Assembly (NCBI GenBank): GCA_016716705.1
Contig: JADJVF010000005.1
Location: 1-64,000, forward strand
DNA length: 64,000 nt
Direction: 5' to 3'
DNA from: Holophagales bacterium
GTDB taxonomy: Bacteria > Acidobacteriota > Thermoanaerobaculia > UBA5066
Part shown: positions 49,706 to 58,692 of the stretch, in pieces
Layout of the letters: each line of letters opens with the position of its first letter
Position numbering within the stretch: position 1 is the first letter of the stretch
The notes under the pieces: generated by a model
The model's database searches: none
Told to the model about the DNA's origin: nothing
The model's input: the letters and a program-made list of their open reading frames with translations, nothing else
Made by a program: the position numbers and the translations under genes

Positions 49706-50346
49706 GGCTTCCGGCCGCGGTCGCCGCGGTCGCGCTCCTGGCCGCCGTGGCGTGCCGGACCGTGGAGCCGGCCCCTGTCCCGGCGGACCCTGCTCTCACC
49801 GTGGGCGCCCTGTCGACCGTCCTCGCGGCGCGCGACGAGGCATGGGGGCCGCGCCGGTTCAAGGCGCTCTACCGGGGAGAGGTCGCTTCGAATGCGGGCT
49901 TCACGGTCCGGGGCTACCTCGCCCTCTTCTGGGACGGTGAGAAGCTCTCGTGGCGCGCCTCCGTCCCGCTGGCCGGATCGCCGCGGTCCGGAACGGTCCG
50001 CAGGTCGGGGGGCGAGGCGGGCGAGCTCTTTCCGGGGCGGCTCGCCGCCGTGGACCTCCTCGCGGTCCTGCTCGGGATCCCCGAGGAGATCCCTTCTGGA
50101 GAAGGTGCCCTCGTACGGGGCGGTCGAATAGAGCTCAGGCTGCCGTCCGGCGACGGGCGCGCCGTTCTCGTCTCGACCCCGGGTGGCGTCACGGGGCTCC
50201 TCCTGCCGGGAGGTGTGAGAGTCGAGTTCTCGCCGGGCGCCGGTGTGCCGAGGCGTATCGAGCTGAAGTCGCCGGAGGGGAGGGCGCTCCTGACGCTCGA
50301 GAGCTACGGGGGGTGGCCGGAGGGAGAGGAGGCTCCGAAGGAATGA
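49702..50346 (+). CDS. LolB/DUF4292-like lipoprotein
   Basis: 214 residues. The signal (RLPAAVAAVALLAAVAC) ends at a Cys in a slightly atypical lipobox. The body is beta-rich: RRFKALYRGEVASNAGFTVR, GYLALFWDGEKLSWRAS, and near the end PRRIELKSPEGRALLTLESY. This is the layout of LolB-like outer-membrane lipoproteins, and ispE follows lolB in many bacteria. The assignment rests on context and general fold only. GTG start in the GTGA overlap with the TPR gene; stop overlaps the ispE ATG (ATGA). Confidence 0.6.
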   Translation: MRLPAAVAAVALLAAVACRTVEPAPVPADPALTVGALSTVLAARDEAWGPRRFKALYRGEVASNAGFTVRGYLALFWDGEKLSWRASVPLAGSPRSGTVRRSGGEAGELFPGRLAAVDLLAVLLGIPEEIPSGEGALVRGGRIELRLPSGDGRAVLVSTPGGVTGLLLPGGVRVEFSPGAGVPRRIELKSPEGRALLTLESYGGWPEGEEAPKE

Positions 50347-51210
50347 AGCTCGTCGCCGAGGCTTTCGCGAAGGTGAACCGGTCGCTCGTCGTCCTCGGGA
50401 AGAGATCCGACGGCTTTCACGAGCTCGACACCGTTTTCCAGGCCGTCGGACTGACCGACCGGCTCTCGTTCGAGGAGAGCGAACTCCTGACGCTCGACGT
50501 GGACGACCCGTCGATCCCGTCCGGGGCGGAGAACCTCGTCCTGCGTGCGGCACGGGCGCTCGCCGATGCAGCCGGCATCCGGCCGCGGGCGGCCATCACG
50601 CTCGAGAAGCGAATCCCGTCCGGCGGCGGTCTCGGGGGCGGCAGCTCCGACGCCGCCGTCACCCTCCTCGGTCTCTCGGCCCTGTGGGAGCTCGACCTGC
50701 CGCTCGAGCTGCTGTCGCGGATCGGCGGCGAGCTCGGCTCCGACGTTCCCTTCTTCCTGCACGGCGGTATGGCCCGCGGGCTGGGCCGGGGAGAGCGGAT
50801 CGTTCCGCTCGAGGACCTCCCGCCCCAGGGTGTCGTCCTCGTGATGCCTCCGTTTCCCGTTTCGACGCCGGAGGTCTTCCGACGGCTCGAGTCTCCGGCC
50901 TGGGTGGGGCGCGGCGCCGGGGAGCTCGACGCGAGCGACATCCCCGACCGCAACGATCTCGAGCCGGCGGCGGAGGCGGCTCTTCCCGGCGCTCCGCGAG
51001 GTGCGAGAAGCGCTGGAAAGGGCCGGAGCGACCCGGGCCCGCCTCTCCGGCAGCGGCTCCACCGTCTTCGGCCTCTTTCCCGACGTCGCGTCGGCCGCCG
51101 AGGCCGCGCGCCGCCTCGAGGGACTCCCCGCGGGCTCCGCGGTTCGCGTCGTGCCAACGCTGACCCGCGAGGAAAGCCGCTCCCGGAGCGCACCGCGGCG
51201 GGCAGGGTAA
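50343..51210 (+). CDS. ispE: 4-diphosphocytidyl-2-C-methyl-D-erythritol kinase (one frameshift)
   Basis: About 288 residues after repair. It phosphorylates CDP-methylerythritol in the non-mevalonate isoprenoid route. The GHMP-kinase motif RIPSGGGLGGGSSDAA (90-105) binds ATP, Lys10 sits in AFAKVNRSL, and the C-terminal ARLSGSGSTVFGLF loop is in place. One extra base near 50976-50979 (GGCGGC) shifts the frame; without it EPAAEALFPALREVREALER joins both parts. An essential gene in most bacteria, so a consensus error is likelier than decay. tRNA-Gln and prs follow, a conserved order. Confidence 0.92.
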
Positions 51211-51213
51211 TAT
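51208..51213 (+). promoter_or_regulatory. putative -10 (TAATAT) of tRNA-Gln
   Basis: TAATAT begins with the ispE stop codon and ends 12 bases before the first base of the tRNA, a normal distance for a start site just ahead of the mature 5' end. Confidence 0.4.
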
Positions 51214-51225
51214 CCCGCCCCGTGC

Positions 51226-51300
51226 TGGGGAGTCGACAAGTGGTAAGTCAGCGGTCTTTGGAACCGCCTATCGGAGGTTCGAATCCTCCCTCCCCAGCCA
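51226..51300 (+). tRNA. tRNA-Gln (anticodon TTG)
   Basis: The acceptor stem TGGGGAG pairs with CTCCCCA. The anticodon arm GCGGT/ACCGC closes a CTTTGGA loop with anticodon TTG, read as Gln. The T arm GGAGGTTCGAATCCTCC is canonical. The CCA end is encoded (51298-51300). It lies between ispE and prs; prs starts 13 bases later, so processing of a joint transcript is likely. Confidence 0.95.
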
Positions 51301-51313
51301 GGATGAGAGAACC

Positions 51314-52270
51314 ATGACGCTGAGGGTCCCGTACGGAGAGCTGAAGGTCTTCGGAGGGCGCGCACACCCGTCCCTCATCGGTGAGATCTGCCGGGCGCTG
51401 GGGCAGGAAGCAGGGCGGGTGACGCTCTACAACTTCTCGGACGGCGAGAACTACTGCCAGATCGAGGAGAACGTCCGCGGGGCCGACGTCTTCGTCGTCC
51501 AGCCGACCTGCCCGCCGGTGAACGCGAACCTGATGGAGCTCCTCATCATGCTCGACGCGTTCAAGCGGTCCTCGGCGTCGCGCGTCACGGCGGTCCTGCC
51601 GTACTACGGCTACGCCCGGCAGGACCGCAAGGACAAGCCCCGCGTTCCGATCACCGCCAAGCTCGTCGCCGACCTCCTGACATCCGCAGGGGCCGATCGC
51701 GTCCTCGCCGTGGACCTCCACGCGGCGCAGATCCAGGGCTACTTCGACATCCCGGTCGACCACCTCTTCGCCTCGGCCGTCCTCCTCGACGCCATCCGCG
51801 ACGCCAAGCTCGACCCGCTCACGGTCGTCTCTCCCGACGCCGGGGGTGTCGAGAGAGCCCGCGCCTTCGCCAAGCGCCTCGGGGTCTCCCTCGCCATCGT
51901 CGACAAGAGGCGGAAAGCGAAGAACGAGGTCGAGATCATGAACGTCATCGGCGACGTGAGGGGGCAGAACGTCCTGATCGTCGACGACATCATCGACACC
52001 GCCGGGACCCTGATCAACACCGTGGCCGCGCTGAAGGACGCCGGGGCCGAGCGGGTCTTCTCGGGCTGCGTCCACGCCGTCCTCTCGGGCCCCGCGATCG
52101 ACCGCCTGAACGCCAGCTCCATCGAGCGGGTCTTCTGCTCGAACTCGCTCCCGATCGACGAGAAGGTGGCGCGTTGCCCGGTCCTGACGCCCCTGTCGAT
52201 CGGGCCCCTCCTGGGAGAGGCGATCCACCGGATCCACGAGGGGACCTCGGTTTCGTCGCTCTTCGTCTGA
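51314..52270 (+). CDS. prs: ribose-phosphate pyrophosphokinase
   Basis: 318 residues, full length. It makes PRPP from ribose 5-phosphate and ATP for nucleotide, His and Trp synthesis. LKVFGGRAHPSLIGEICRAL at the N-terminus, LPYYGYARQDRKDKPRVPIT (flexible loop with catalytic Arg and Lys), VDLHAAQIQGYFDIPVDHL, and the PRPP-binding VLIVDDIIDTAGTL. The order ispE, tRNA-Gln, prs, rplY, pth is widely conserved. Confidence 0.96.
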   Translation: MTLRVPYGELKVFGGRAHPSLIGEICRALGQEAGRVTLYNFSDGENYCQIEENVRGADVFVVQPTCPPVNANLMELLIMLDAFKRSSASRVTAVLPYYGYARQDRKDKPRVPITAKLVADLLTSAGADRVLAVDLHAAQIQGYFDIPVDHLFASAVLLDAIRDAKLDPLTVVSPDAGGVERARAFAKRLGVSLAIVDKRRKAKNEVEIMNVIGDVRGQNVLIVDDIIDTAGTLINTVAALKDAGAERVFSGCVHAVLSGPAIDRLNASSIERVFCSNSLPIDEKVARCPVLTPLSIGPLLGEAIHRIHEGTSVSSLFV

Positions 52271-52303
52271 AGCGGGCTTTCGGGGCCGTCGGACAGGGTC
52301 ATG

Positions 52304-52309
52304 TAGAAT
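52304..52309 (+). promoter_or_regulatory. putative extended -10 (TGTAGAAT) of rplY-pth
   Basis: TAGAAT preceded by TG lies 68 bases before the rplY ATG, in the 107-bp gap after prs. The gene has its own ribosome site, consistent with a normal leader. Confidence 0.4.
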
Positions 52310-52377
52310 CTGCGGCTCTGCGTCGGACCGGACGCCCGGGCACTGCCGGACCGTCCGCCCATAGAAAGGAACCCGAA

Positions 52378-53121
52378 ATGCTCCAGGAAGACGTCATCAT
52401 CGAAGTCGAGCGCCGCAGCGAGACGGGCAAGAACGCCTGCAACCGGCTGCGCGAGAAGGATCTCATCCCGGCCGTCCTCTACGGCGGGGGGGCCGGCATG
52501 GAGTCGATGTCGCTCAGCGTTCCCCGGAAGTCGCTCCTCGGCCTCTTCCGCAAGGGGATCCACCAGAACGTCGTGTTTCTCCTCCAGCTCAAGGGGACGG
52601 AAGAGAAGCGGCACGTCATGGTCCGCGACGTCACGCTCAGCCCGCTCCGGCGGGAGCTCATCCACGTCGACTTCCTTCGGATCCTCCTCGACCGGAAGAT
52701 GAAGATGAAGGTGTCGGTGGAGGCCGTCGGAATCGCCGCCGGAGTCAAGCTCGGCGGGACTCTCGACGTCGTCACCCGCGAGCTCGAGATCGAGTGCCTC
52801 CCGGCCGACATCCCCGCGTCGATCCCGGTCGACGTCTCCGCCCTCGGCGCCGGCGAGGTTCTCCGCGTGGCCGACCTGAACGTGGGCGACAAGCTCCGCA
52901 TCCTGGGCGACACGGACCGGGTCCTGGCGCACGTCGTCATGCCGCGCGCCGAGATCGCCGAGGGCGCCGAGGCGGCCGCGGTGGCCGAGCCCGAAGTCGC
53001 CAAGAAGGGCAAGAAGGAAGAAGAAGGGGCCAAGGGCGCTGCGCCGAAGGCTGGCGCTGCGAAGGCTGCCGCTCCTGCGGCCGCCGCTCCGAAGGCCGCC
53101 GAGAAGAAGGGGAAGAAGTAG
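52378..53121 (+). CDS. rplY: ribosomal protein L25/TL5 (Ctc form) with Ala/Lys tail
   Basis: 247 residues. It binds 5S rRNA. The L25 core is VIIEVERRSETGKNACNRLR; LIPAVLYGGGAGMESMS; then the long C-terminal TL5 domain (LDVVTRELEIECLPADIPAS; GDTDRVLAHVVMPRA). The last 50 residues are Lys/Glu then Ala/Pro repeats ending KKGKK, longer than usual. ATG at 52378 with AAAGGA 8 bases upstream. pth starts 2 bases past the stop. Confidence 0.94.
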   Translation: MLQEDVIIEVERRSETGKNACNRLREKDLIPAVLYGGGAGMESMSLSVPRKSLLGLFRKGIHQNVVFLLQLKGTEEKRHVMVRDVTLSPLRRELIHVDFLRILLDRKMKMKVSVEAVGIAAGVKLGGTLDVVTRELEIECLPADIPASIPVDVSALGAGEVLRVADLNVGDKLRILGDTDRVLAHVVMPRAEIAEGAEAAAVAEPEVAKKGKKEEEGAKGAAPKAGAAKAAAPAAAAPKAAEKKGKK

Positions 53122-53123
53122 GC

Positions 53124-53741
53124 TTGTCCGAGGTCGCCCTCGTCGTGGGGCTCGGCAATCCGGGCGACCGCTACGTCGGGACGCGCCACAACGTCGGCTT
53201 CGAGGTGCTGGACGCGCTCGTCCGGCGCCTCTCCGCCGACCCGGCCCGCCCGACGCGCGTCGACCGGCTCGACTGCCGGGCGTTGACGGGGCGCATCCGG
53301 ATCGGCGAAACGCCGGTCCTTCTCGCCAAGCCGCAGACGTACATGAACCTCTCGGGCGAATCGGTAAAAGGGCTGCTCGTCAAGCACGCCATCCCGCGGG
53401 AGCGGATGCTCGTCGTCTCCGACGACGTGGCTCTCCCCGTGGGCCGCCTGCGGATTCGCCCGTCGGGCTCGTCGGGAGGACAGAAGGGCCTCCAGAGCGT
53501 CATCGACTGCCTCGGCGCCGACGACTTCCCGCGGCTCCGGATCGGCGTCGCCGGAGAACACTACCGTCCCGGCGAGGATCTCGCCGACTACGTCCTGGAC
53601 CGCTTTTCCAAGCCCGAACGGGCCGCCCTCGGGCCCGTCCTCGGAACAGCCTGCGAGGCGATCGAGACCTTCGTCACCGAAGGGATCGACGTCGTCATGA
53701 ACCGCTTCAACCGCCCGTCGGAGATCGTTCCGGCGGGCTGA
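53124..53741 (+). CDS. pth: peptidyl-tRNA hydrolase
   Basis: 205 residues. It frees tRNA from drop-off peptidyl-tRNA. ALVVGLGNPGDRYVGTRHNV with the catalytic His, LLAKPQTYMNLSGESV, VVSDDVALPVGRLRIRPSGS and GGQKGLQSVIDCLG are all present. The start is a TTG at 53124, two bases after rplY; no nearby ATG or GTG keeps the conserved N-terminus. The region before it is purine-rich (AAGGGGAAG). Confidence 0.94.
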   Translation: MSEVALVVGLGNPGDRYVGTRHNVGFEVLDALVRRLSADPARPTRVDRLDCRALTGRIRIGETPVLLAKPQTYMNLSGESVKGLLVKHAIPRERMLVVSDDVALPVGRLRIRPSGSSGGQKGLQSVIDCLGADDFPRLRIGVAGEHYRPGEDLADYVLDRFSKPERAALGPVLGTACEAIETFVTEGIDVVMNRFNRPSEIVPAG

Positions 53742-53773
53742 ATCAACCCTTGGCTCGGCCGATGGGCCGCGCC

Positions 53774-53792
53774 TCGCGGGCTTGTCCCGCGA
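53774..53792 (+). promoter_or_regulatory. leader hairpin before rpsF
   Basis: TCGCGGG / CCCGCGA closes a CTTGT loop and ends 16 bases before the rpsF GTG and 7 bases before its AAGGAGGA site. In many bacteria the rpsF leader binds the S6:S18 pair; I cannot confirm the conserved bulge by eye. Confidence 0.3.
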
Positions 53793-53808
53793 TCCGCAAG
53801 GAGGAATC

Positions 53809-54363
53809 GTGACCGAAACCCCGAATCGTCTCTACGACCTGGTCTTCCTGATCGTCCCCGAGAAGGACGAGCAGGGAACCGCCGAGGTCGTCGAGGAATT
53901 CCGCAAGCTCCTGACGGACCTCGGCGCCGTCCTCGAGAAGGACGAGTCGATTGGCCGCCGTCGCCTCGCCTACCAGATCAGGAAGAAGACCGAGGCGACC
54001 TACCACAACTTCCTCTTCCGGGCCGGCTCGAAGGCCGTCGCCGAGCTGCAGCGGAAGATGAAGCTCTCGGAGAACGTCCTTCGCTACCTCACCGTCCGGA
54101 TCGACGAAGAGCTGCGTCATGGGCAGAAGATCGCCCGAAAGGTGAAGGCGCGCCCGTCGCGGGCCATTCCGGCTTCGCCCGAGGCCATGCCGGTCGCGGC
54201 ACCGGTCCCGGCTGCTCCGCCCGTCGCGGTCGCCGAAGCCGTCTCCGCTCCCGAGACCGCCCCCGTCGCCGAATCCGCTGCTGCTCCCGCGCCTGTCCCG
54301 GCTCCTGAAGTCGCTGCGGCCCCCGAGGCCCCTGCCGACGCGCCGGCCCAGCCCGAGAGCTGA
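53809..54363 (+). CDS. rpsF: ribosomal protein S6 with Ala/Pro-rich tail
   Basis: 184 residues. The first 105 are S6 (NRLYDLVFLIVPEKDEQGTA; GRRRLAYQIRKKTEATYHNF; KMKLSENVLRYLTVRIDEEL). About 80 extra residues of Ala, Pro, Val and Glu follow, far beyond the usual length; the purpose of this tail is unknown. GTG start with AAGGAGGAATC directly ahead. Followed by rpsR at 18 bases. Confidence 0.94.
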   Translation: MTETPNRLYDLVFLIVPEKDEQGTAEVVEEFRKLLTDLGAVLEKDESIGRRRLAYQIRKKTEATYHNFLFRAGSKAVAELQRKMKLSENVLRYLTVRIDEELRHGQKIARKVKARPSRAIPASPEAMPVAAPVPAAPPVAVAEAVSAPETAPVAESAAAPAPVPAPEVAAAPEAPADAPAQPES

Positions 54364-54381
54364 TCGAGGAGAGGAAGAACA

Positions 54382-54642
54382 ATGGCTGCTCCGTCCGGTC
54401 CCGCCCGCCGCCCCGCGAAGAAGAAGTTCTTCGTCCGCAGGAAGCGCGTCTGCAAGTTCACCGTCGAGAAGATCGGCTACATCGACTTCAAGGACGTCAA
54501 GCTCCTCCAGAGCTTCGTTCCAGAGCGGGCCAAGATCCTTCCGCGTCGCATCAGCGGAACCTCGGCCTTCTACCAGCGCAAGCTCGCCACGGCGATCAAG
54601 CGCGCGCGCTACCTGGCGTTCCTGCCCTACGTCGCCGACTAG
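54382..54642 (+). CDS. rpsR: ribosomal protein S18
   Basis: 86 residues, with KFFVRRKRVCKFTVEKIGYI, DVKLLQSFVPERAKILPRRI and FYQRKLATAIKRARYLAFLP. The single Cys in the N-terminal part and the lack of a second CxxC pair make this a zinc-independent type. Purine-rich GAGGAGAGGAAG ahead of the ATG. Confidence 0.96.
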   Translation: MAAPSGPARRPAKKKFFVRRKRVCKFTVEKIGYIDFKDVKLLQSFVPERAKILPRRISGTSAFYQRKLATAIKRARYLAFLPYVAD

Positions 54643-54661
54643 CGAATCCTCGTCCGGCCCC

Positions 54662-54688
54662 GCCCCTCCGGCTCCACGCCGGAGGGGC
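54662..54688 (+). promoter_or_regulatory. hairpin that buries the ribosome site of the DUF2232 gene
   Basis: GCCCCTCCGGC pairs with GCCGGAGGGGC (11 bp) around a TCCAC loop, 19 bases after the rpsR stop. The 3' arm is the GGAGGGG ribosome site, ending one base before the TTG start at 54689. There is no T-tract. Confidence 0.5.
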
Positions 54689-55651
54689 TTGCCGTTTCTG
54701 GCCCCACCGCTGGCGGGGCTCTCTGCCGCCCTTGCGGCCCTCCTCCCGCCGGTGGCCCCGTACCTCCTCCCGGCCGCCGCGGCCCGGCTGGCACGAGCCG
54801 GCCGGGAGATGAAGAGCCCGGCAGCGGTCTTTCCTCTGGCCGCGGCGGTCCTTCCGTTCGCGACGGCCTTCGGCCTTCTCGGGGGCGGGACCGGGGCGAT
54901 CCTCGCCGCCACCTGCGCTCTCGCCTTCGTCGCCCTGCCGGCTCTCGGCCTCGTCGCCGGCGCGACGGCGGGCCGGCGGCGCGAGGAGCTGGTCTGGCTT
55001 TCCGCGGCCCTCTCCGGCGTGGGAGCCCTCGGCGCGATCCTGGCGGTGGCGCTCGTGGAAGGGGTCGACCCGGGGGCGTTCCTCGCCCTGAAGCTCGACG
55101 CCCTGCGGCCCGAGCTGATCGGGTTCTATCGCAACAATGGCTGGACCGAGGAGACCCTCGCCGCGACGGGGGCGGCCTTCGATCGGATGCGCGACCTCGT
55201 CGCGTGGCAGCTCCCAGGGCTCGTCCTTGCCGGGTGCGCGATCCACGCAGCGCTTCTCGTCTACGCATTCGGTCGCCGGGCGGGCCTCGAGGAGGCGCCC
55301 CTGGAACCCGGGTCGTTCGCGACTTTCAGGACGCCCCTGGCGGCGGCGGCTGCGTTCATACCGGCCGGAGCCCTCGCCGCACTCGCCGACGGGCTGGCGG
55401 CGCGGGCGGCCGTCGTGATCCTGATCCCGCTCGGCACCTTGTTTTTCCTCCGGGGGATGGCGATAATCCGCGCTCTGCTCGACAGGGGGCGTGTCGGCCT
55501 CCTGATCCGAGCACCGGTGTACGTTCTCGCCGTCCAGATGCCGATACCGGTCCTCGTGGCCATCGGCGGGCTCTTGGACGAGTTCCTCGACTTCCGGGGG
55601 AGGTTTTCCCGGAGAGAAGAGAGCGACGGCGGATCGGGAAGAAGGGAGTAA
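54689..55651 (+). CDS. DUF2232 (YybS-like) membrane protein
   Basis: 320 residues with about eight membrane helices (LAGLSAALAALLPPVAPYLL; LAAATCALAFVALP-type stretches; LLIRAPVYVLAVQMPIPVLV). A soluble loop in the middle holds ELIGFYRNNGWTEETLAATG. Placement between rpsR and rplI and this topology fit DUF2232/YybS, which often sits there. Start TTG at 54689 immediately after GGAGGGGC; that site is inside a strong hairpin. The function of the family is not known. Confidence 0.7.
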   Translation: MPFLAPPLAGLSAALAALLPPVAPYLLPAAAARLARAGREMKSPAAVFPLAAAVLPFATAFGLLGGGTGAILAATCALAFVALPALGLVAGATAGRRREELVWLSAALSGVGALGAILAVALVEGVDPGAFLALKLDALRPELIGFYRNNGWTEETLAATGAAFDRMRDLVAWQLPGLVLAGCAIHAALLVYAFGRRAGLEEAPLEPGSFATFRTPLAAAAAFIPAGALAALADGLAARAAVVILIPLGTLFFLRGMAIIRALLDRGRVGLLIRAPVYVLAVQMPIPVLVAIGGLLDEFLDFRGRFSRREESDGGSGRRE

Positions 55652-55658
55652 ACGGAAC

Positions 55659-56111
55659 ATGTCCGACGTGAAAGTGATTCTGACCGATGAGGTGCGCGGC
55701 CTCGGCAACCGGGGCGAGGTCGTCTCGGTGGCCGCCGGGTACGCCCGCAACTTCCTCCTTCCCAAGGAGCTCGCCTACCTCGCCACGCCGGGGAACGTGA
55801 AGCGTCTGGAACAGGAGAAGAAGCGCTACGACGTCTCCCAGGCGAAGGAGAAGGACCAGGCCGCGACCGTCGCGAAGGCGTTCGAGGGGCTCAGCGTCAC
55901 CGTCCGCAAGAAGGCGGGCGACCACGACGCGATCTACGGTTCCGTGACGGCCTCCGAGCTGGCTGCGGCGCTGGCGGTCAAGGGGATCACCGTCGATCGG
56001 CGGCGAATCGACCTCGAGGAGCCGATCAAGCGCCTCGGAACGCACACGGTCCACGTCCGCCTTCACCGCGAGGTGATCGCGGCCCTCAAGGTGGAGGTCG
56101 TCGCGGCGTAA
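55659..56111 (+). CDS. rplI: ribosomal protein L9
   Basis: 150 residues, full length. VILTDEVRGLGNRGEVVSVA and AGYARNFLLPKELAYLATPG form the N-domain; a long helix and the C-domain with KKAGDHDAIYGSVTASELAA follow. ATG at 55659 with AAGGGAGTAAACGGA ahead. Last gene of the ribosomal run; a strong terminator follows. Confidence 0.97.
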   Translation: MSDVKVILTDEVRGLGNRGEVVSVAAGYARNFLLPKELAYLATPGNVKRLEQEKKRYDVSQAKEKDQAATVAKAFEGLSVTVRKKAGDHDAIYGSVTASELAAALAVKGITVDRRRIDLEEPIKRLGTHTVHVRLHREVIAALKVEVVAA

Positions 56112-56139
56112 CGCCGGTCTCCGGCCACGGCCGAACTTC

Positions 56140-56165
56140 GAAAGCCCCGCTTCGGCGGGGCTTTC
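56140..56165 (+). terminator. bidirectional terminator between rplI and the PBP1A gene
   Basis: GAAAGCCCCGC and GCGGGGCTTTC (11 bp) close a TTCG tetraloop. Each side has the A/T-rich arm ends of a bidirectional rho-independent terminator. It is 28 bases past rplI and 33 bases past the PBP1A stop. Confidence 0.85.
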
Positions 56166-56198
56166 GTGCGTCAGGGGGCCCGCGTCGCGAGACGGTCG

Positions 56199-58629
56199 TC
56201 AACCGGGAGGTCCGCTTCCGGCGGAAGTCCCCGGCATTGGCGGTGGCCGGGTCCCGTTCGCGGGTCGCGGCGCGTCGTCGACCTTCACGTCGGCCCCGCT
56301 CGGCTCGCCTCTCTTCGGCGCGTAGACCGCCTTCTGCAGGTACTGGGGAAGCGTCGAGACGGCGTGGGGCCGGTCGCCGCAGAACTCGGTCGGCTGCGTC
56401 CCGTTCGAGAATGCGCCGAGGACGACTTTCGAGCACGAGGGGGTCGCACGGTAGCCGGTCGCCAGGTCGAACGGGACGAAGACGACGCCCTGGGGGACGT
56501 CGAAGTCGTCGGCCGGCTTCACGAGCCCGGCCTCCTTCATGCGCGCGACGATCCCCATCCAGATCGGCAGGGCGGTGTCGCCGCCGGTCGATTTCGCCCC
56601 GAGGCTCTTCTTGGCGTCGTGCCCGACCCAGACCCCGATCGTGTGCCTGGGAGTGACGCCGATGAACCACGCATCCGTGTGGTCGTTCGTCGTCCCGGTC
56701 TTCCCGGCGATACGCAGGCCGAGAGCCTTCGCCCGGGCCGCGGTGCCCCTCTCGGTCACGCCTTCGAGCATCTTCAGCATCACGTAGGACTGCGCCGGGG
56801 CCGCCGCCTCCTTCGGGTCGGGCGGGCTCTCCTCTAGGAGGACCCCCTCGGCGTCGCGGATCCTCTCGACGAGCCTGGGAGGGTAAAGAAGGCCCTGGTT
56901 GGCGAAGACCGAGTAGGCGGTCGTCATCTCCATCGGGGTCACCTCGAACGACCCGAGCGCGAGCGACGGGTAGGCGAGGAGATTCTGGCGGATGCCGAGG
57001 CGCCGGGCCGTCTCGATCACCTTCCGGGTCCCCACGAGGAGGTCGACGCGGACCGCGGGAACGTTGATCGAGTTCTCGAGGGCGTACTGGTACGTCAGGA
57101 TTCCGCCGTACTTGCGGGTGTAGTTCTGCGGCTGCCATGGCGCCTGGCGCGGGTCGATCGTGATCGAGATCGGCGAGTCGAGGACGGTGTCGGCGGGGGT
57201 GAAGCCCTCCTCGACGGCGGTCATGTAGACGATCGGCTTGAAAGCCGATCCGACCTGGCGGAGCGCCTGAACGGCCCGGTTGAACTTCGAGCGGGAGAAG
57301 TCGTAGCCGCCGACGAGGGCGCGGACGGCGCCCGTGCCGTTCTCGAGGACGACGACGGCGCCCTCCACGACCGGCTCCTGCGAGACGATCGTCTCCTCCT
57401 TGCCGCCTTCGTCCACGAGCCGTTCGAGGAGGACGAGGTCCCCGCGGCGCACGGCCTTCGCCGGGCTCTCGGCGCGGGTGAAGCGGAACGCTCTCGGAGG
57501 CAGGGCGAAGCGGCGGTCCTTCACGCGCATCTCGGCTCCGGCTTTCGAAGCCGACAGGACGACGGCGCGTTGAGCGCTCTGCTCGCCATCCTGCGCGACC
57601 GCCTCCTCCCACTCCGGGTCGTGGTACTTCTCGGGGTCGATCCCGTCGTCGACGAGGTTGCGGGGCTTTCGGAAGCCGAAGCGCCGCTCCTGTCTCCGGA
57701 GGCCCCGCCGGAGCTCCTTCCTCGGCCCACGCCTGGAGGCGCGGGTCGAGCGTCGAGTCGACGCGGAGCCCCTGACGGTACAGCCCCCGGTCCCCGTAGG
57801 TCTTCTCGAGGTACTGCCGGACCTCCTCGCAGAAGTAGGGGCCGATCGTCGCTTCGCGGGCGGAGCGGGAGAGAGCCAGCGGCGCCTCGCGCGCGGCCGC
57901 AGCGCTCGGGCCGTCGATGTACCTCTCCTCCAGCATTCGCCGCAGGACCAGGTCGCGGCGCGCCTTCGCGGCCGACGGGTTCCGGATGGGCGAGTAGGCC
58001 TCGGGACGCTGGATCAGGCCTGCGAGGAGAGCGGCCTGCGGGAGCGTGAGGTCTTTCGCCGGCCGGTTGAAGTACCACTGCGAGGCGGCTTCGACGCCGT
58101 AGTTGCCGTGGCCGAGGTAGACCTGGTTCAGGTACATCGTCAGGATCTGGTCCTTCGAGTACCGCTTCTCGATCTCGACCGTGAGAAAGACCTCGTTGAT
58201 CTTCCGGGCGAACGACTTCTCCGGCGTGAGGAAGACCAGCTTCGCGAGCTGCTGCGTGATGGTGGAGGCGCCCTGCTCCAGCCTGCGCGTCGCGAGGTCG
58301 CGCAGGGCGGCCCCGCCGATACGGATGATGTCGACGCCGCCGTGATCGTAGAAACGGGCGTCCTCGGCCGCGAGGACCGCCTTCACGAGGACGTCGGGAA
58401 TCTGCACCCGCGTGACGAGGAACCGGCGCTCGATCGCGAACCGGGCGACGATCGTGCCGTCGGAGCCGCGGATCTCCGTGACGATGTCGGGGCGGTAGCT
58501 CGCCAGCTGCTCCACCTTCGGGACGCGGATGAGCTGGGAGGCCGCCCAGCCCGCGCCGATCCCGAGCCCCGCCGCGAGGAGGACCGGGAGGAGGAGGACG
58601 AGGATCGCGGCGGCGCGGCGGCCGATCAC
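56199..58629 (-). CDS. class A penicillin-binding protein 1A (one frameshift)
   Basis: About 809 residues after repair. One N-terminal membrane helix (AAAILVLLLPVLLAAGLGIG). Glycosyltransferase-51 domain with catalytic Glu89 (AAEDARFYDHGGVD), GASTITQQLAKLVFL and RKINEVFLTVEIEKRYSKDQ. Transpeptidase with SAFK (GSAFKPIVY), SIN (ENSINVPAV) and KTGTTND. An extra A near 57718-57719 breaks the frame between the domains; removing it gives AEEELRRGLRRQERRFGFRK and joins the two parts. It polymerises and cross-links peptidoglycan at the inner membrane. GTG start at 58629; no clear ribosome site. A Pro/Gly tail ends the protein. Confidence 0.92.
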
Positions 58630-58692
58630 GGAGGTATTCTCACACGCGGTCGGGCCCGTCCCGAGCGGCGGGCGGGACCGGGAGGAGAGAGC

